64,000 nucleotides of DNA, from NCBI RefSeq assembly GCF_003473485.1, contig NC_053048.1, positions 44,326,755-44,390,754 of the forward strand. The letters run 5' to 3'. This document shows, in pieces, positions 11,095 through 23,612 of the stretch. Every line of letters starts with the position of its first letter. Within the stretch, counting starts at the first letter, position 1. Origin of the DNA: Medicago truncatula (Eukaryota > Streptophyta > Magnoliopsida > Fabales > Fabaceae). The notes under the pieces were generated by a model. The model saw only the letters and a program-made list of their open reading frames with translations. It ran no database searches and was not told where the DNA came from. A program made the translations under genes and the position numbers.

Positions 11095-11760
11095 TCAACA
11101 TACTTGTAATCTATACATTGTATAGATTAATGTATAGATTACATTGTAATCTATACATATTACATTCATTAGTTGGAGATGGAATCGGAGGCATAATTTT
11201 ATTCGATTGGGAGTCGGAATTCATATTAAGAAATGTTCAATTCCAATCAAATGTGCAGGATAGTTTGATATGGTTAAATCTCGCAGTAAAATCTGGGCAG
11301 CTAGCCATGACACAGTATGCAAGAAGCTTGGTCCAGTCTAGTATACCTCAAAGGTGATCATCATGGTTTGGCTAGCGTATACTTAAAGTGGTCTTCCGAC
11401 AAGGGCATTGCTGGTGCGTAGGGGTATCATTGACAATAATGCAGGTAACTCTTGTGTGTTATGCACTGCTGCTGTAGAAGAAGCCAATCACTTGTATTAA
11501 CTTGTCCCTTTTCTTATAAAATATGGTGTTATGTGTATAGTTGGATGGGTGTGTGTGGGGCTGCTAACAATGGTGTTGAATCTCATTTTCTCCAATTTGG
11601 AAGATTTCTAAGAGGGTGAGGTGTATATGGGGATTGCAGAATTGTATCATTTTCAAAGGAGCTGCGGCAAATTTGGCAAAATTGTACCGAGAATTAAACT
11701 TGTTTCTTGGGGCTGGTTCATTCGTAGGGCGGGTAAATCCTCAGGTGTTAATTAATATGA
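11095..11760 (+). mobile_element. LINE relic (copy 2) with a zf-RVT remnant
   Basis: Conceptual reading in shifting frames gives GIILFDWESEFIL, VWLAYTS, then LPTRALLVRRGIIDNNAG, CVLCTAA, EEANHLYLTCPF and KIWCYVYSWMG. That is the zinc-binding tail (zf-RVT, C-x2-C-x-H type) found after the reverse transcriptase of plant L1-like LINEs. Only the 3' coding end is present and the frame is broken. Related shorter copies are at 1465 and 18952. Confidence 0.65.
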
Positions 11761-13330
11761 CTGGTTATCAAGAATTGTACCGAGAATTTTGAAAATCCTT
11801 ACTATATGTTTGAATAAGTCAAATGAAACTGATTTCCTAAGATAAAATCCAAATGTACTAAGTCAATCCCAAAATGTTACTGCAGTAAATAAGGACCATC
11901 ACTTAATTATTTAAATTCAACAATAGCTAGAATTATTCAAGCCAATTAACATCACACCATATACTTGAATAATTAGATCCTAAACATCTCAAGATACCAA
12001 CAAAAGTCCTAATATATGTAGATTCTACTACACCGCGATTGCAGAGAAGTATTTCACCAACTGTTGTGTATCGGACAACACTCAAGCAGCTTGATCCAAT
12101 TCCAACTTCCGAGACACAAACCATCCTAACCACTGCAAAAACACCGGTGCAGATGAGCATGACAGCCGAAGAATGACACAATAAAAACAACCGAGCAGAC
12201 CAGCTACAAAATCTCATTAACCTTCCATTAATCTAGGACAGAATGACATAGTAAAATTCAAGTAAGTTGAGTTTCAAAACATATATTAAGATTAACCAGT
12301 ATCTTATAGGAGCTTTTCTCTATATTGGAAGCATAGAGTATGTATGGTCATTTTTATTCACATAAAGAATAAGCTGTGTATCATAGATATTAATTAAAAT
12401 GCTTGAATTGCCTGATATTTGAACTTGACAAAATAAAACTTATTCAATAGTTGTTGTAAATTGGAAATTTATCTAATACACATGGTCATGGTTTTTCTTT
12501 GTATTGTATGTGTGAGAGAGACAAAAAGAAAATAACTTTACCTCTAATTTTGCATTTCTACTACCAAATGAAGCCATGACATATTGTTAAAGCTTAGTTC
12601 AGCTTAACACTACCTGCAAGAAGAAAAATAAAATTAAACTTATTGGAGATAAGGACATTCTTAGATTGAGAAATGGTGCTTTGACGGGGAAGACAATTGT
12701 ATAAGACATTGCTTCAGTCGACCCTGATAATGATGAAGTAGAGATTTAGTATAAAATTGAGCACATTCGTGTTCACAAGTCTAATCATAGATTGAGACAT
12801 GATTATTGAACTTCAATAGGGATGACATAGAATTATGACTCATGTTCAATAAGATATGTGTATTTTCAAATCATGAAGGATTAATATATTGTCCATATTT
12901 TGTCAGACTTTGCATCACACAGTGAGCAAAGGGAAAGTTGGCCCGTACTTAAATTCCTACTTAGCTTACAAGTAGTTTTAGAGACCAATATTCAGAAATA
13001 TTTCATAAACAACAATATTAACAATTTAACACTAGTTTAGAAATTAGATCATATATGATGAGTTGAGGAACATCGAAGGAGTACTAACGATAAGATTCAG
13101 AGTTCAAACCCTGAAAAACTAACTAAAATTTACTATCATAAAGTTTGCAACTTGAAATCATGATAAAGCAAGAATAAGCAAATCACGGTATTGAATCAGT
13201 TTTGGTATATGAACAAAAGTACTCAATAAAATTTGTCATCTCACGTACAAGCATACATCACCGCAAGTAATATAAAATAAAATAATTAAAACAAGAATCA
13301 TTATTACTTCATGGCTAAAGTTTCGTGCTG
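11761..13330. other. Intergenic, no gene recognised
   Basis: Mixed AT-rich sequence with short open stretches but no recognisable protein, splice pattern or repeat ends. A possible retroelement remnant near 12650-12800 cannot be supported. Confidence 0.35.
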
Positions 13331-13505
13331 ATAACGTGTTGTGAAATAAACTAAAATCAAAGAAAAAGAAGAAGATGAAGAAAGCTTTTGTATTATTCTC
13401 TTCACAAATGTTTCTTTACATTGCAATATAGGTCCTATTTATAGGACAAGTAAAGGAAAGATCACATTATAATCCACTCACTAGTGGGAGTTACAATCAT
13501 GTGGA
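13331..13505 (-). mobile_element. Ty1-copia-like LTR fragment (fossil)
   Basis: GCTGATAACGTGTTGTGAAA resembles the complement of a tRNA-Met primer-binding site next to an LTR edge (TGTTG). A transcription-start-like leader CCTATTTATAGGAC follows. Only a broken fragment is present, so its extent is uncertain. Confidence 0.35.
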
Positions 13506-13534
13506 AGGTTAATGGATGGACATCAACTATATCT

Positions 13535-13700
13535 ATTATTCATAACAGTTTCTACAATTTTTAAGTTTTTTTATGGACAAATGTTATTGATACATGAGAT
13601 GGGGAAATGTAATTTAGCAGCCAAAATCAAACCCTGGTCTTCCATCCTAACCTCTTTCAATGTACCAACCCTTTTTACCTACTGGTCTACATCTTTGGGA
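13535..13700 (-). repeat. SINE-like repeat, family D copy 2
   Basis: Partner of the copy at about 2382-2560. Shared order: TTCTACAATTTTTAAG, GACAAATGT, GAGATGGGGAAATGT, AAATCAAACCCTGG and TTTGGGAACT. Confidence 0.4.
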
Positions 13701-14444
13701 ACTCAACTAAGCGTAATTTCATGTTTATATATTTGAATGTCATTATTCAAGTGGAAAAAGGAAAAAAAAACACCACAATGTATGAGTATACACATGTATG
13801 TTCTATAAATCAAGTTCAACCTCTATCGGTCATCGACTTTATGTTCTATAAATCGAGTTCAAATTCTATATGTCATTGTATTGATTTGGATTTAGTCTAA
13901 CTCAACCGACAAAATCAATTTAAAAGACGAGGATTGCACTCATTGTATTAATTTGGCGAGGATGTACTCACGTTTAAACTCATGTTCATTATATCTTATC
14001 AAATGTAAAATTCTTAACGCATCAAATAACCTTTGTATGTTTTTCAAAAAAAAATGTATAAATCAAAGATATAACAATATTATTAAAATAGTTGTTTTTT
14101 TAAGAGTTATAGAATAGTTATTTTTCTTAAGAGGAATAATTGCACTATTGCTGTTTTCTCTTTGACAGAAGGAGTAATAGATGTTGATAATTGTAAATAA
14201 TCTCATTCAATAAAGAATAGAAAGTCAAAAAAGAAAGTCACTCAAAAAACAAAAACAAAAACTAGAAGAGAACACATTAAACATCATTCTCGTCTATGGT
14301 GTGAAGTGAACATAGTCAACACAATCAACAGCACAATAAAAAAGGAACCCTAAAATAAACAGAACGAAAACAAACATAAAATCTTTCAAAAAAAAAAACG
14401 TAAAAGCATAATAAATCCTTCAACGTTGCAGCCACAAATATGAT

Positions 14445-14915
14445 TCATTCAAATGCCCATTGATTTTCCCTACGAATTTCTTCCTCTTCCTCCGAAGTGA
14501 AATCATTCTTGATATTAAAAGTCTTTCGAATTTCCTCCGGCGTCTTCCCTTTGATCATGTCCGCCACAGTCTGGCAGGTAAGATCCAGTAGACTCTTGAT
14601 ATTCAAGTAATTTGCAGCAAGAATGAGACCGAAAAGCGTAGCCTGATCAACCTTTACGAATTCAGCATCCCAATTCTTAAGATCATCTTCGGATGGTTTT
14701 TCATCGGAACTCGCGGCATCAACATGCTTCTTACAGTATTCTATCACCTTCGCCAATATCTGACCGGTCACGTTAGGAACTGGAATTCCGTTGTCGGTAC
14801 AATCGTCCTCGATCATGTACTTGATCGTCTGCGATTCAAGTGCCACCGCCTCGGGAACCTCAAAGGTTTCGTTGTCGGAACTCTTGAGAGTGATCTTCTT
14901 GGTGGTTGAAGACAT
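14445..14915 (-). CDS. SKP1-like protein, copy 3
   Basis: Intronless, 156 residues, nearly identical to copy 2. POZ part, short acidic linker ([11 protein letters not shown]), then the F-box-binding Skp1 region ending NQWAFE. Expected role: an SCF adaptor in nucleus and cytosol. I place the start at the ATG at 14915 (MSSTTKK) because the three codons before it begin with TTG, not ATG, and because copies 1, 2 and 4 start at the matching Met. The promoter TATA block is present but reads TATAAGAG rather than TATAAATA, so its output may differ from copy 2. Confidence 0.95.
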   Translation of the reverse strand: MSSTTKKITLKSSDNETFEVPEAVALESQTIKYMIEDDCTDNGIPVPNVTGQILAKVIEYCKKHVDAASSDEKPSEDDLKNWDAEFVKVDQATLFGLILAANYLNIKSLLDLTCQTVADMIKGKTPEEIRKTFNIKNDFTSEEEEEIRRENQWAFE

Positions 14916-15009
14916 AGTTATCAAGGAAAAGTGTGAAATCGCTAACCCTAACTTTTTTCTTATTTAGTAGAAAATTGGGCGACTGATTGAAAATATGAAT
15001 CGGAATTCT

Positions 15010-15015
15010 CTTATA
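15010..15015 (-). promoter_or_regulatory. Altered TATA box of SKP1-like copy 3
   Basis: AAAAACGCCTATAAGAG on the minus strand, in the position where the other copies have CCTATAAATA. Confidence 0.55.
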
Positions 15016-15364
15016 GGCGTTTTTGTGTACATACTTTTTAACAAAATCTTCCGTCAAAAAATATATAAGATATAACAAACTCAAAAAAAAAAAAAAAATT
15101 AAGTTATAACAAATTCATTCATCATCTGTTACCAAAAAAAAAAAAATCATTCATCATCTAAAAAAAATATAACACTCATTAATTAATATTTGATTGATTT
15201 CAAATATATTTATTTTTAATTTTTTTTTGAAACAAAATATATTTATTTTTAATGAAGATTTCAAATTATTTATTTAAATATAACAAAGTAAATAATATAA
15301 CAAACTCATGCCCTACAATCTATTTAAAAATAACTAATAATGTAATACAATATAATAATTTTTT

Positions 15365-15540
15365 AGTTTGATGGTGGTGGGTCGACAGTTCAAAACAACT
15401 TTGCACACACAACCAATCTAATCATTTAAAATTGACACATCAATTGATGATTTTAGTTTATATGCATGGCAATTCTAAATGTTTTGATTGATTGTGCGTG
15501 CAAAGTTGTTTTGAAGTGTCAATCCGCCACCATTAAACTC
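15365..15540. mobile_element. Foldback MITE, about 175 bp
   Basis: Long inverted ends sharing TTCAAAACAACTTTGCAC and CACAATCAATC-type text, with outer ends AGTTTGATGGTGG at the left and, in reverse, AGTTTAATGGTGG at the right. Arms of about 65 bases with a few mismatches and a short centre. No clear target duplication. Confidence 0.6.
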
Positions 15541-15549
15541 ATACTATTA

Positions 15550-18500
15550 GAATAGTCTTAAATACCGACGGATTTTAGAGACAGAATTTATTCTATCTCT
15601 AACGGAGACGAATTTCTGAGACTTAAAATGAATATTTGGGACTAATTTTCTTACATTAGAGACGGAATTTAGAGACAATGCTCTCCGTCATAAAATTATT
15701 CTGTCTCTAGTTCCGTCTTAGAGTAAAAAATAATTAAAATAAAACAAAAATTTCCCTATATTTGGCTCCAAATGCTTTATTTCACAAATTTCACGGTAAT
15801 AAAAAACCCCTCCAACATCTCAATCGAATTGGGTTATTTTTCACTTTTCCCTCTCCCAATTTCAATTTCAATTTCAGATTTTCCCTTACCTCTTGTCTCT
15901 ACCAATTTGATTTTTCCTCTTCCCTTCCACCACCCATCTCTCTCCATCAACCAATCTCTTTGTTTGCTGAAGACTCATCTCTCACAGGTAAACTTCAGTT
16001 TCAATTTGATTTTCATGTACCATTCAATTTCAATTTTGATAAAATTAACTTACTTTAAAACTAAATTAATTCATGTATGATTCAATTTGAAGAAGCTAAA
16101 TCTATAATTGAAGACACCAACGATTTACCCCTTTTTCAAACCCTAGAATCGAAGAAAGAAAGAGTTCTCCCTTTTGTGTTACTAAATTCATGTACCTTTA
16201 TTTGATTTCAGCGGGCGGAGGTAAGAACTTAAACTCTATTTTTTGATTTTAATTCCTGATCCATGTTCATGTTCATATTAGAGAACCACTCTCTCACTAT
16301 CTACATATCTGGTTTTCTGTTATACGGAAACGGTGACGTCCTTCTTTGCCAGCGACAAAATTGAATATATAAGGTACCACATACACTCCTGCGTTTTTCT
16401 CTTGAGTTTTTATTTATGATTTTAGATTTTTTATCATCAGCTATTGAGTTTTAATCATTGATTTTATGATTATCAATATTTGAGTAATGATTTCAATTTT
16501 TCATTATTGATTAGTGAGTTCTCGATTAATTTTGAATTTGAACATCAATGATTGGGTTTGAATTTGAGTAGTAATGCATTTGATATTATTCTTTTATCTC
16601 TCTTTTGCTGTTGTTGTAATGCTTAAGTTTTAGCCAACTTATTTTGTGTCAGGGAGGCAATGGCATTGAATTCTCAATCGAAAAAGAAATTTGAGGCACC
16701 CTTCCATTCTTTTGTTACATTGGTTTATTCCTGGCTACCTTTTTTTTTTTTTTTTTTTTTTTTTTGCATTAATGATTATGAGATATACCATCAAGTTGAT
16801 TTAGTTACTTCCATAGGTATTCTAGATGAAATTTTTACCATAATGGTATTAAAGCTGAGGTTTATCATTTTAGACAAGTTGTGATGAATTTAATCTACTT
16901 GAATAACAACTTCTCAATCCATAATTTTTTGTATAATTGAAATTGTTCACTGTTCTTTTAGACAAGTTATAAGTTTCAAGACTTTATATTTACATGATTC
17001 CACTTATAGGCCAATGTTGTTTAGTTGAACTCAATTAGTTTGGATATTGAAGCATTTTCTATTTTATAGGCTGCTGTAGTCCACTTATTTCTGATCTGTT
17101 ACAGTTCAAGAAAGAGGAAGAGAAATAAGAAGCAAAAGGGATTAACTCAAGAGGTTTTTTGTTTCACTCTTGCAACCATATTTCTAAAATGCTATCTATT
17201 TGAACAAATGCTTTTTTTTTTTGTTTAGTGTTATGTCCGTATATGTTTTCAAGCACCTATCATTGATACCAAAAATAAAATTCTGCACAATCTATTTTTG
17301 TTGTTTAGTATTATTAGTATTTAATATTCGTTCTCACATTAGCATTACTAGTATACATACATATGTTTGTAGTGAGAGAGTGCAACTTAGTGGTAATAAG
17401 AGTTTATGTGGTTTTGATAATTAACATGGTAAAGTTTATGTGGTTTTTATTTAATTGTAAATCTCTTTTAATATATATATATATATATAAAAAGGACTAC
17501 TTGTGTTTCTTTATGTACACTCATTGTGAGCTGTTAGCCTTCTGAAGCTAAGGGGTTTGAAATGTACAATTGATGATGTTGGTGATGTTCTTTCAAGTTC
17601 AGGTGCATCTTTGAGACTTACAATAAACAATATATCATTGTTGGGCATAGATTATTAGATATATTTTTGTATTCAATGTTGATATTTGTATTGCTACTAT
17701 AGAATAAATACTTGTATAATTGCTCTGCATCTACTGTTTGGTGGCATGTTTTTCTGGTGCATCATTCAGATAGGGTAGTTTATCATTGTTGGGCATAGAT
17801 TATTAGATATATTTTTGTATTCAATGTTGATATTTGTATTGCTACTATAGAATAAATACTTGTATAATTGCTCTGCATCTACTGTTTGGTGGCATGTTTT
17901 TCTGGTGCATCATTCAGATAGGGCAGTTTTCGAGGCTTTTGGCTCACTGTGTTTATTAATTTAGGACTTGTGTTTAAGTTCGTTGTTTATTATTAAATTA
18001 CACAAAACCTCTTCTCTCGTCATTGTGGCTTATTTGTTATATGGGAAATTTGATTCTATGTAGGTTGGAGTGATATAATACAATTGAGAAGACGGAGTCT
18101 ATGATTGATGAGGCAAGCAAGTTAAGACTATTTTGTTTTAGGTCAACTTTAACATAAGCTACTCATTAGTTTCATCAGTTGTTATGGTATGACTTAATGG
18201 TCTAGGAGTAGAAACCTTGTTTAATAAATTAGTTAAGCTTAAGAATATCCTACGAAGCATCCTATTTTGTCACATTTTGATTCTACAACTTTGGCATTTA
18301 TAGTTGTCAAGTAGTTTATTACTTGCTAGTGTATATCTCTAGATTTGCAGCTCATGCATGTGTTGTTGTTATTACACTACTAGAACAGTCCAACTCTATA
18401 TGCCAAAGAGTATCTCTAGACAATTATGTTCATTGTTGTTTGTTTGATTTTGCTTTTGGCAGGGTACTGAAAATGGCATTCCTTTTGGTGAGATTGCAAA

Positions 18501-18850
18501 GGTCTTAACTACCCGAAATTACTTTAATAACTTTGCTGGAAATATTGTTTGTACAGCTACTATAGTCTATACATTATCTAGAATGTGAATTGTGAAGCTT
18601 AACTAAGATGGTGTAAATAAACAACTTATTGTACGATGTTAATTTAAATTATGTTAGTTTATTATCTAGAATATGCAGGCTTACACCTATATATTATATA
18701 GTTGCCAAATTAGTAACATGAAATTTATTTTTAAGCTAAATTTTTATTTTATAAATATATTATTATTAGAGACGGAAGTTGGAGTTCGTCTCTATAGAGA
18801 CGGAATTATATGTGTTTGAGTCGGATTTAATTTCTTCTAATTTTATCTTA
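15550..18850. mobile_element. Candidate 3.3-kb non-autonomous DNA transposon
   Basis: The left end (15570-15720) and right end (18765-18830) are both crowded with GAGACGGAATT/CCGTCTCTA words in both orientations, a subterminal-repeat layout typical of DNA transposons. The same segment is missing between the SKP1 promoter and the LINE relic in copies 1 and 2. The inside is gene-like without a clear protein: pyrimidine-rich leader near 15840-15950, splice-like CAGGTAAAC and TTTCAGCGGGCGGAGGTAAG near 15985 and 16210, an ATG at 16660 (MALNSQSKKKFEAPF) that soon hits poly-T, and a late exon-like piece near 18460. I see no transposase. The exact termini and target duplication are not established. 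Confidence 0.45.
17633..17928. repeat. 148-bp perfect-to-near-perfect tandem duplication
   Basis: 17633-17780 is repeated at 17781-17928 with, as far as I can see, one difference (AGGGTAG against AGGGCAG). It begins TATCATTGTTGGGCATAGAT. It lies inside the candidate 3.3-kb element. Confidence 0.9.
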
Positions 18851-18951
18851 TGTGGTGTCTTCTAAGCATTTTTGCATCGTTTTATAAATTTAGGGGTAAA
18901 ATTGTTAATTTTTTTTAGGGTGCTAAAATCTTAAACTTTTAAAAGTTAAGA

Positions 18952-19283
18952 TTAATGATTGTTACAATGTAATCTATACATAAGATTCATTAGTTAGAGT
19001 TGGAATTGGAGGCGTAATTTATTTGAGTGGGAGTCGGAATTCATATTAAGAGATGTTCAATTCCAATCAAATGTGATGGCTGGATATGGTTAAATCTCAC
19101 AGCGAAATCTAGGCAGCCATGACACAATCATTGCACGCCTATGCAAAAAGTTTTGGTCCAGTGTTGTACTCTCGAAGGTGATTATCATGGTTTGATTGAC
19201 ATATGCTTCAAGGAAGTCTTCCAACAAGGAAGTTGCTGGTGCGTGTGGGGTATCATTAACAGTAATGCAAGCAACTTAAGTTG
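18952..19283 (+). mobile_element. LINE relic (copy 3)
   Basis: Shares GATTGTTACAATGTAATCTA, GGAGTCGGAATTCATATTAA, GATGTTCAATTCCAATCAAA and the following text with the 11.1-kb copy, but stops before the zinc-knuckle part. The site where copy 1 holds a MITE is uninterrupted here. Confidence 0.6.
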
Positions 19284-19638
19284 AGCAACACAGGTCGCAT
19301 GTCTATTTTTATTATTGTCTGGGCTTGTTACTCTATTTGAAGTTGAGGCTTATTTATCATATATTTACGACATTAGTTGGACTTAAACTTAAGAGGATTA
19401 GGCTATCATAATACCTGAACTCCTCTCTTGCCTTCTTAGTTTTGGGTTTGAACTCATACAGGGTCGGGTCGTATGGCTACCCATACTCCTTTTATGTTTG
19501 AGTCAAAGACTTGATTTTCTAGTTTAGTAAGATAGTAGAATTCATGTGGAGAATAAATAATTTAAAAAATAGATAATTGGTGACAGAGGTCATATTTTGT
19601 TACGTTCATTCAATGAATAAATGCAACTCTGATACCAA

Positions 19639-20340
19639 TGTTGAAAAATTTAGTGTGAGAGCTAGTAGTGAAGTGTTTAGTAATATGAGACAAGAGGAAA
19701 CACATTTCTGATGCGTATATTGTAGGAGGAGAGAGATATATAGAATGGTGAAGCCTTCCATATTACTGAAAATTACTTCTCAAATGCTTGAATACAATTG
19801 TACATATATGTTAACCTATTTATAGATGTGGGAGGTGGTTATGAACAACTTTTGGGTTGTTCATAAATGGAAGAGAAACTATGCTAAGAGAATAAAAACT
19901 ACATTAAAATTATTCTAACAAACTAATTTTCTTCATTCATTTCATTTGATAATGATTACAATCACCAATCATTTATTTATAACATGTGTATTCTAACAAC
20001 TTACCAATGACTCATCTCTCTAGATCCTTTCAGAATATGATGGCTCGCCTCTAAATTATCTAATACAACTAACTCATCACATTCCTTAGCTACTTGGGTT
20101 ATTTTATTTTCTTGGACTTATCTTGATTCATTACATTCATTAAAGAGGTATATTCTAGATACTACATTCTAGAATGTTCATGACATTTCCTTACGAAAAT
20201 GTCGTATTAATTTATTCTACTAGCTACTCAAGTATTCTATAAAGATCTATAAATGTGCATTATCATCACTTAACAAGAGTTATTCTATATCGTTCTAGTG
20301 TATTTTAGAAATGTCAAGAAATGCGCATCATATTTCGACA
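19639..20340 (-). mobile_element. Ty1-copia LTR with adjoining primer-site remnant (fossil)
   Basis: About 702 bp, bounded by TGTTGAAA and TTTCGACA. Directly outside the left edge is CTCTGATACCA, the complement of the tRNA-Met-type primer-binding site of copia elements, so the element lies on the minus strand and its internal part was to the left. No second LTR or coding region is seen in the window; a broken, old remnant. Confidence 0.6.
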
Positions 20341-20890
20341 ATAAGATTCACGACCGTTACAGTGTAATCTATAAAAACAATGCATATTGATGATTGAATT
20401 TGATCCCTATCCATCTTTTTATAGTATGTTTCTATCAACAAAAAAAAAATTATAGTATGTTTGCTTTCTATATTTGATGATTGAATTTTTATAATTCACA
20501 TTGGTTGTCTTGATGTCATTAATTCATGAAATACATAGTCCAAAGAAGCATTTAATATTATTTGAAAATATACGTACCCAAGTCTATTAAAATGATCTGG
20601 TTTGAAAATTATTTACAAGGTAAATTTAACCACATGGAAGAACAAATGTGAATACTTTTTTCCCCTAACTGTATTTTATTAGAGTATTTAAAAACCTTCC
20701 TCCATGCTAAGGTTGAGTAACCTCTACTCTATAAATACACAATCAAGTCTTGATGAACAATTAATCTTTCAATTACAAGATATTGTTATTGTTCTAAAGA
20801 GCAACTAAGCACACCTTGTACATATCATGTTTAAGAATGTGATCAGATTGAAATTGAGGTAGTAATAGATATTCACTCCATTCACTTTAC
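20341..20890. other. Intergenic, 3' flank of the GH3 gene
   Basis: A short LINE-relic-like start (ATAAGATTCACGACCGTTAC) at 20341, then AT-rich sequence; nothing coding. Confidence 0.4.
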
Positions 20891-20894
20891 ATTC

Positions 20895-23126
20895 TTAATC
20901 ATCCATTGATATTGTAACAAAAGCAAACTTTTCCAAGAATTTGACAACTTCATGATTCCTTATAATCTTAGGTGGTTTATATTGACTAGCTGGTGTTCCA
21001 TTCCTAAGAGCCAAATCTGATAACTGATCAAAAGCTCCTTGCCTTAGGATAATTATCATTAAGTTCCCTATATGACCTTTTTCTCTCTGCACCTTGTACA
21101 ATGCTCCTAAACCATTCTCAAGAGAGGAAATACAACTTTTAAACACTTTAACCCATTCCTCCAAGTTATTAGACTCATCTTGAACTTCTTCTACTTCTAT
21201 AAATACCTTCAACTGCTTTGACGCCGGTTCCTGATATAAGAAACTTGCAAACTCAACAATCTCAATCGAATCGATTCCCATAGCACCTCTAAGTGCAAGT
21301 TGGAAATTTTCAACTGCTGAAATCAAGTCTTTCTCATTGAGAATCTCAGCTGAAGACTTAGGTGCTCTCATCACAAATTCAACTTGAGGTGATGAATTGT
21401 GGAAACCAACAACTCTAACTATATCGCCCAGTTTGTATCGATAAAATCCGCGGTAAGTAGTAACAACCACTTCATACATCTTTCCAACCTCAACACCGCA
21501 AAGGTCCACTGTTTGCTCACCGATAACATCCTCATCATTCTCATTCATCTCAAATGGAAGAAACTCAAAGTAGGCAAAAGTAGGAAGTAGTACGAACCGT
21601 GTTGTCTCGGGCGGTTGTGTTATTTCTAAATTTAAACCTACACAACACTCAGAAGCAAAGTAATCTCCTCCTACAATCGGTACATCTCCGGCATAAAACT
21701 TAAGTTTTTGATAGTACTGCTTCATGCTTCCTGTTGTAACGCATTTGATAAACCGAACATTTGGAAACAATCTATGTACAATCCCACCCCAATTCTTACC
21801 TTCACAAACTAATCTTATTCTATTTGACAATTCATGTTGAGGACCACCAATAGTGTTGATTACAGCTTCTCTCATTTTCTCATCTGAAATTTCATGACTT
21901 GGAAATCCACAATCAAGATCAACACATAGCTGCTCCCATTTGGACTCCAAAAAACTAAATGCTTTAATCAAACCTATGGCATAAGGAGTACTAATTCCAT
22001 CTATAACATCAAGATTCCTAAGGCCACAGAGAAGGTGGCAATACATTTGTTGTTCCACATTAGATCCAATAATAACTTCGAGGGGACTAGAGAACAATGC
22101 AAGTTGTTGAGGAGTTACCTTACCACTTTGTAAAGAGTATGAAGAGGCTGCCATAACCTTTAAGCCACGTTTAGTTGTAGTAGTAATTTTGTCAGCATAG
22201 AGAAACCATAGGATCTTGTTTACATTTGGCCTTGGAGGAAACATCCTGCATCATGGAGGTTTCAAATTTAAACTCATTGTTAAACGAACGTGAGAACTTC
22301 CAAAATTTGGCAAAAAAAATTTAAAAATTATATTGATCACTGATCACTAAAGCTTACCTATGAAGAACAGCGATACAGCCTCGGTGACCAAGAAAGGAGG
22401 CAGCTTTTGAAAGGCTTGAATCAAAGTAAGGGATCAGTTTTGGTTTCATGGAGGTTGTTCCTGAGCTGAGAAAGACAAAGTCACAATTGTGTCATATCCA
22501 CAACATAAGTCATCCATCACAATCACATCAGAGTAAATCATCAATTTTGTTTCTAAAATTATAGGCAATGGATGATTTGATCCTAAAATTAATGAAATTG
22601 CATTTTTAATGCAAAGGTGATGATGTCAATGATTTAGATCAAGAAGGGTCTCTTATTCCAAGAATCTATCCTATGATAAAGCCTACAATAAGAATGACAA
22701 AATTTACAAGTGTTCCATTTTTAATTCTATGGTGATGAGGTCAATGATTTAGATCAAAAGGGGTGTATTATTCCAATAAATTCTCCTATAACAAAGCCTA
22801 GAAAAAGAAGTAATTGAAATGAAGAGTTAAAAGTGGACTCACCTATAAAAGAAGCAGAGAAGAGGATCAACAGAGAGAAGATCATGATGATCATCATGTT
22901 CTCCATCAGCCATCTGGTGGATAAAGTCAACGTAATCATCATAGGAAGACAAAGGAACAAGACTTGTGAAAGTAGCAGGATCAACACTTTTGTTATTATT
23001 CAAAGATTGAAGATATCTAACAGAACCATTATGTTGAAGGATTGATCGAAGAGTTTCCAACTGGTGATGTTTTGCATCCATTGTCAACTCTTCTAGCTTC
23101 TGCATAAGTTCATCGTCTGTCATCAT
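20895..23126 (-). CDS. GH3 family acyl-acid amido synthetase
   Basis: Three exons on the minus strand: 23126-22843, 22465-22358 and 22245-20895. Phases agree (284 + 108 + 1351 = 581 codons with stop), giving 580 residues, normal for GH3 (about 570-610). GH3 enzymes adenylate an acyl acid (auxin, jasmonate or a benzoate) and join it to an amino acid, which controls hormone level in the cytosol. Visible motifs: SSGTTSMKPK at residues 95-104 across the exon 1-2 join (nucleotide-binding loop), TTGSMKQY, DYFASE ending at 330 (Y-x-x-S-E motif, with Phe-Ala inside), and GFYRYKLGD near 398-405. The tail ends GTPASQYKPPKI and a short hydrophobic stretch. Family certain; substrate group (jasmonate-, auxin- or benzoate-type) not decided. 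A broken relative lies at 57.8-59.4 kb. Confidence 0.93.
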
Positions 23127-23612
23127 TGGATAGGATATATAGAACAGTTCTAGTTAATATTGTTGTTCTGTTTGTTTGATTGTTGTACTATATATGTGTT
23201 TCACTTTCAAGATCACAACATAAACTCTTTGTTGGTGGTATCATCAAGAAAGATTCTTTGCCTTTTGGGATTATCAACTCTTGGTTGTTTGTAACCCTGC
23301 CGGCTGCCAATGAGTAAATACAATAGTAGTATTCTAGTTTGTTTTCAACATTGCTTTTGACTTTTGGTCGGTGGAAGACAAAAATTTATATTTTAGATTC
23401 ATTCAATTAATAATTAATAATGTATAAGATCTTTATTGCACACTGTACATATCATCTAATAAATAAATCTAAAGTGATGATTTTTACTTATAATAATTAT
23501 CAAATGATTTACTTGTTTTAGCTGCTTAACCAATATCATTGGAACACTCGTTAATGTTGTCTAAAGAAACTTATCTAAGTGGAGAGATATAGTCAGGTGA
23601 AGTCTTCAATAT

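Larger units (their letters stand above)
13686..15060. repeat. Segmental duplication block, unit 2 (holds SKP1-like copy 3)
   Basis: Counterpart of 9356-10545, with near-identical coding region, leader and 3' flank. Extra sequence near 13735-13930 contains a small internal repeat (ATGTTCTATAAATCRAGTTC). Confidence 0.75.

Noticed and set aside
14916-14924. Three extra codons before SKP1-like copy 3
   Set aside because: They start with TTG, not ATG; the ATG at 14915 matches the other copies.
15762-16080. Two overlapping frames of about 100 codons
   Set aside because: Phe/Ser/Leu-rich translations of a pyrimidine-rich leader within the candidate transposon; they do not match each other or any family I know.
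16736-16765. Poly-T run as a retroposed poly-A tail
   Set aside because: No parent gene match and no target duplication; simple homopolymer expansion is enough.
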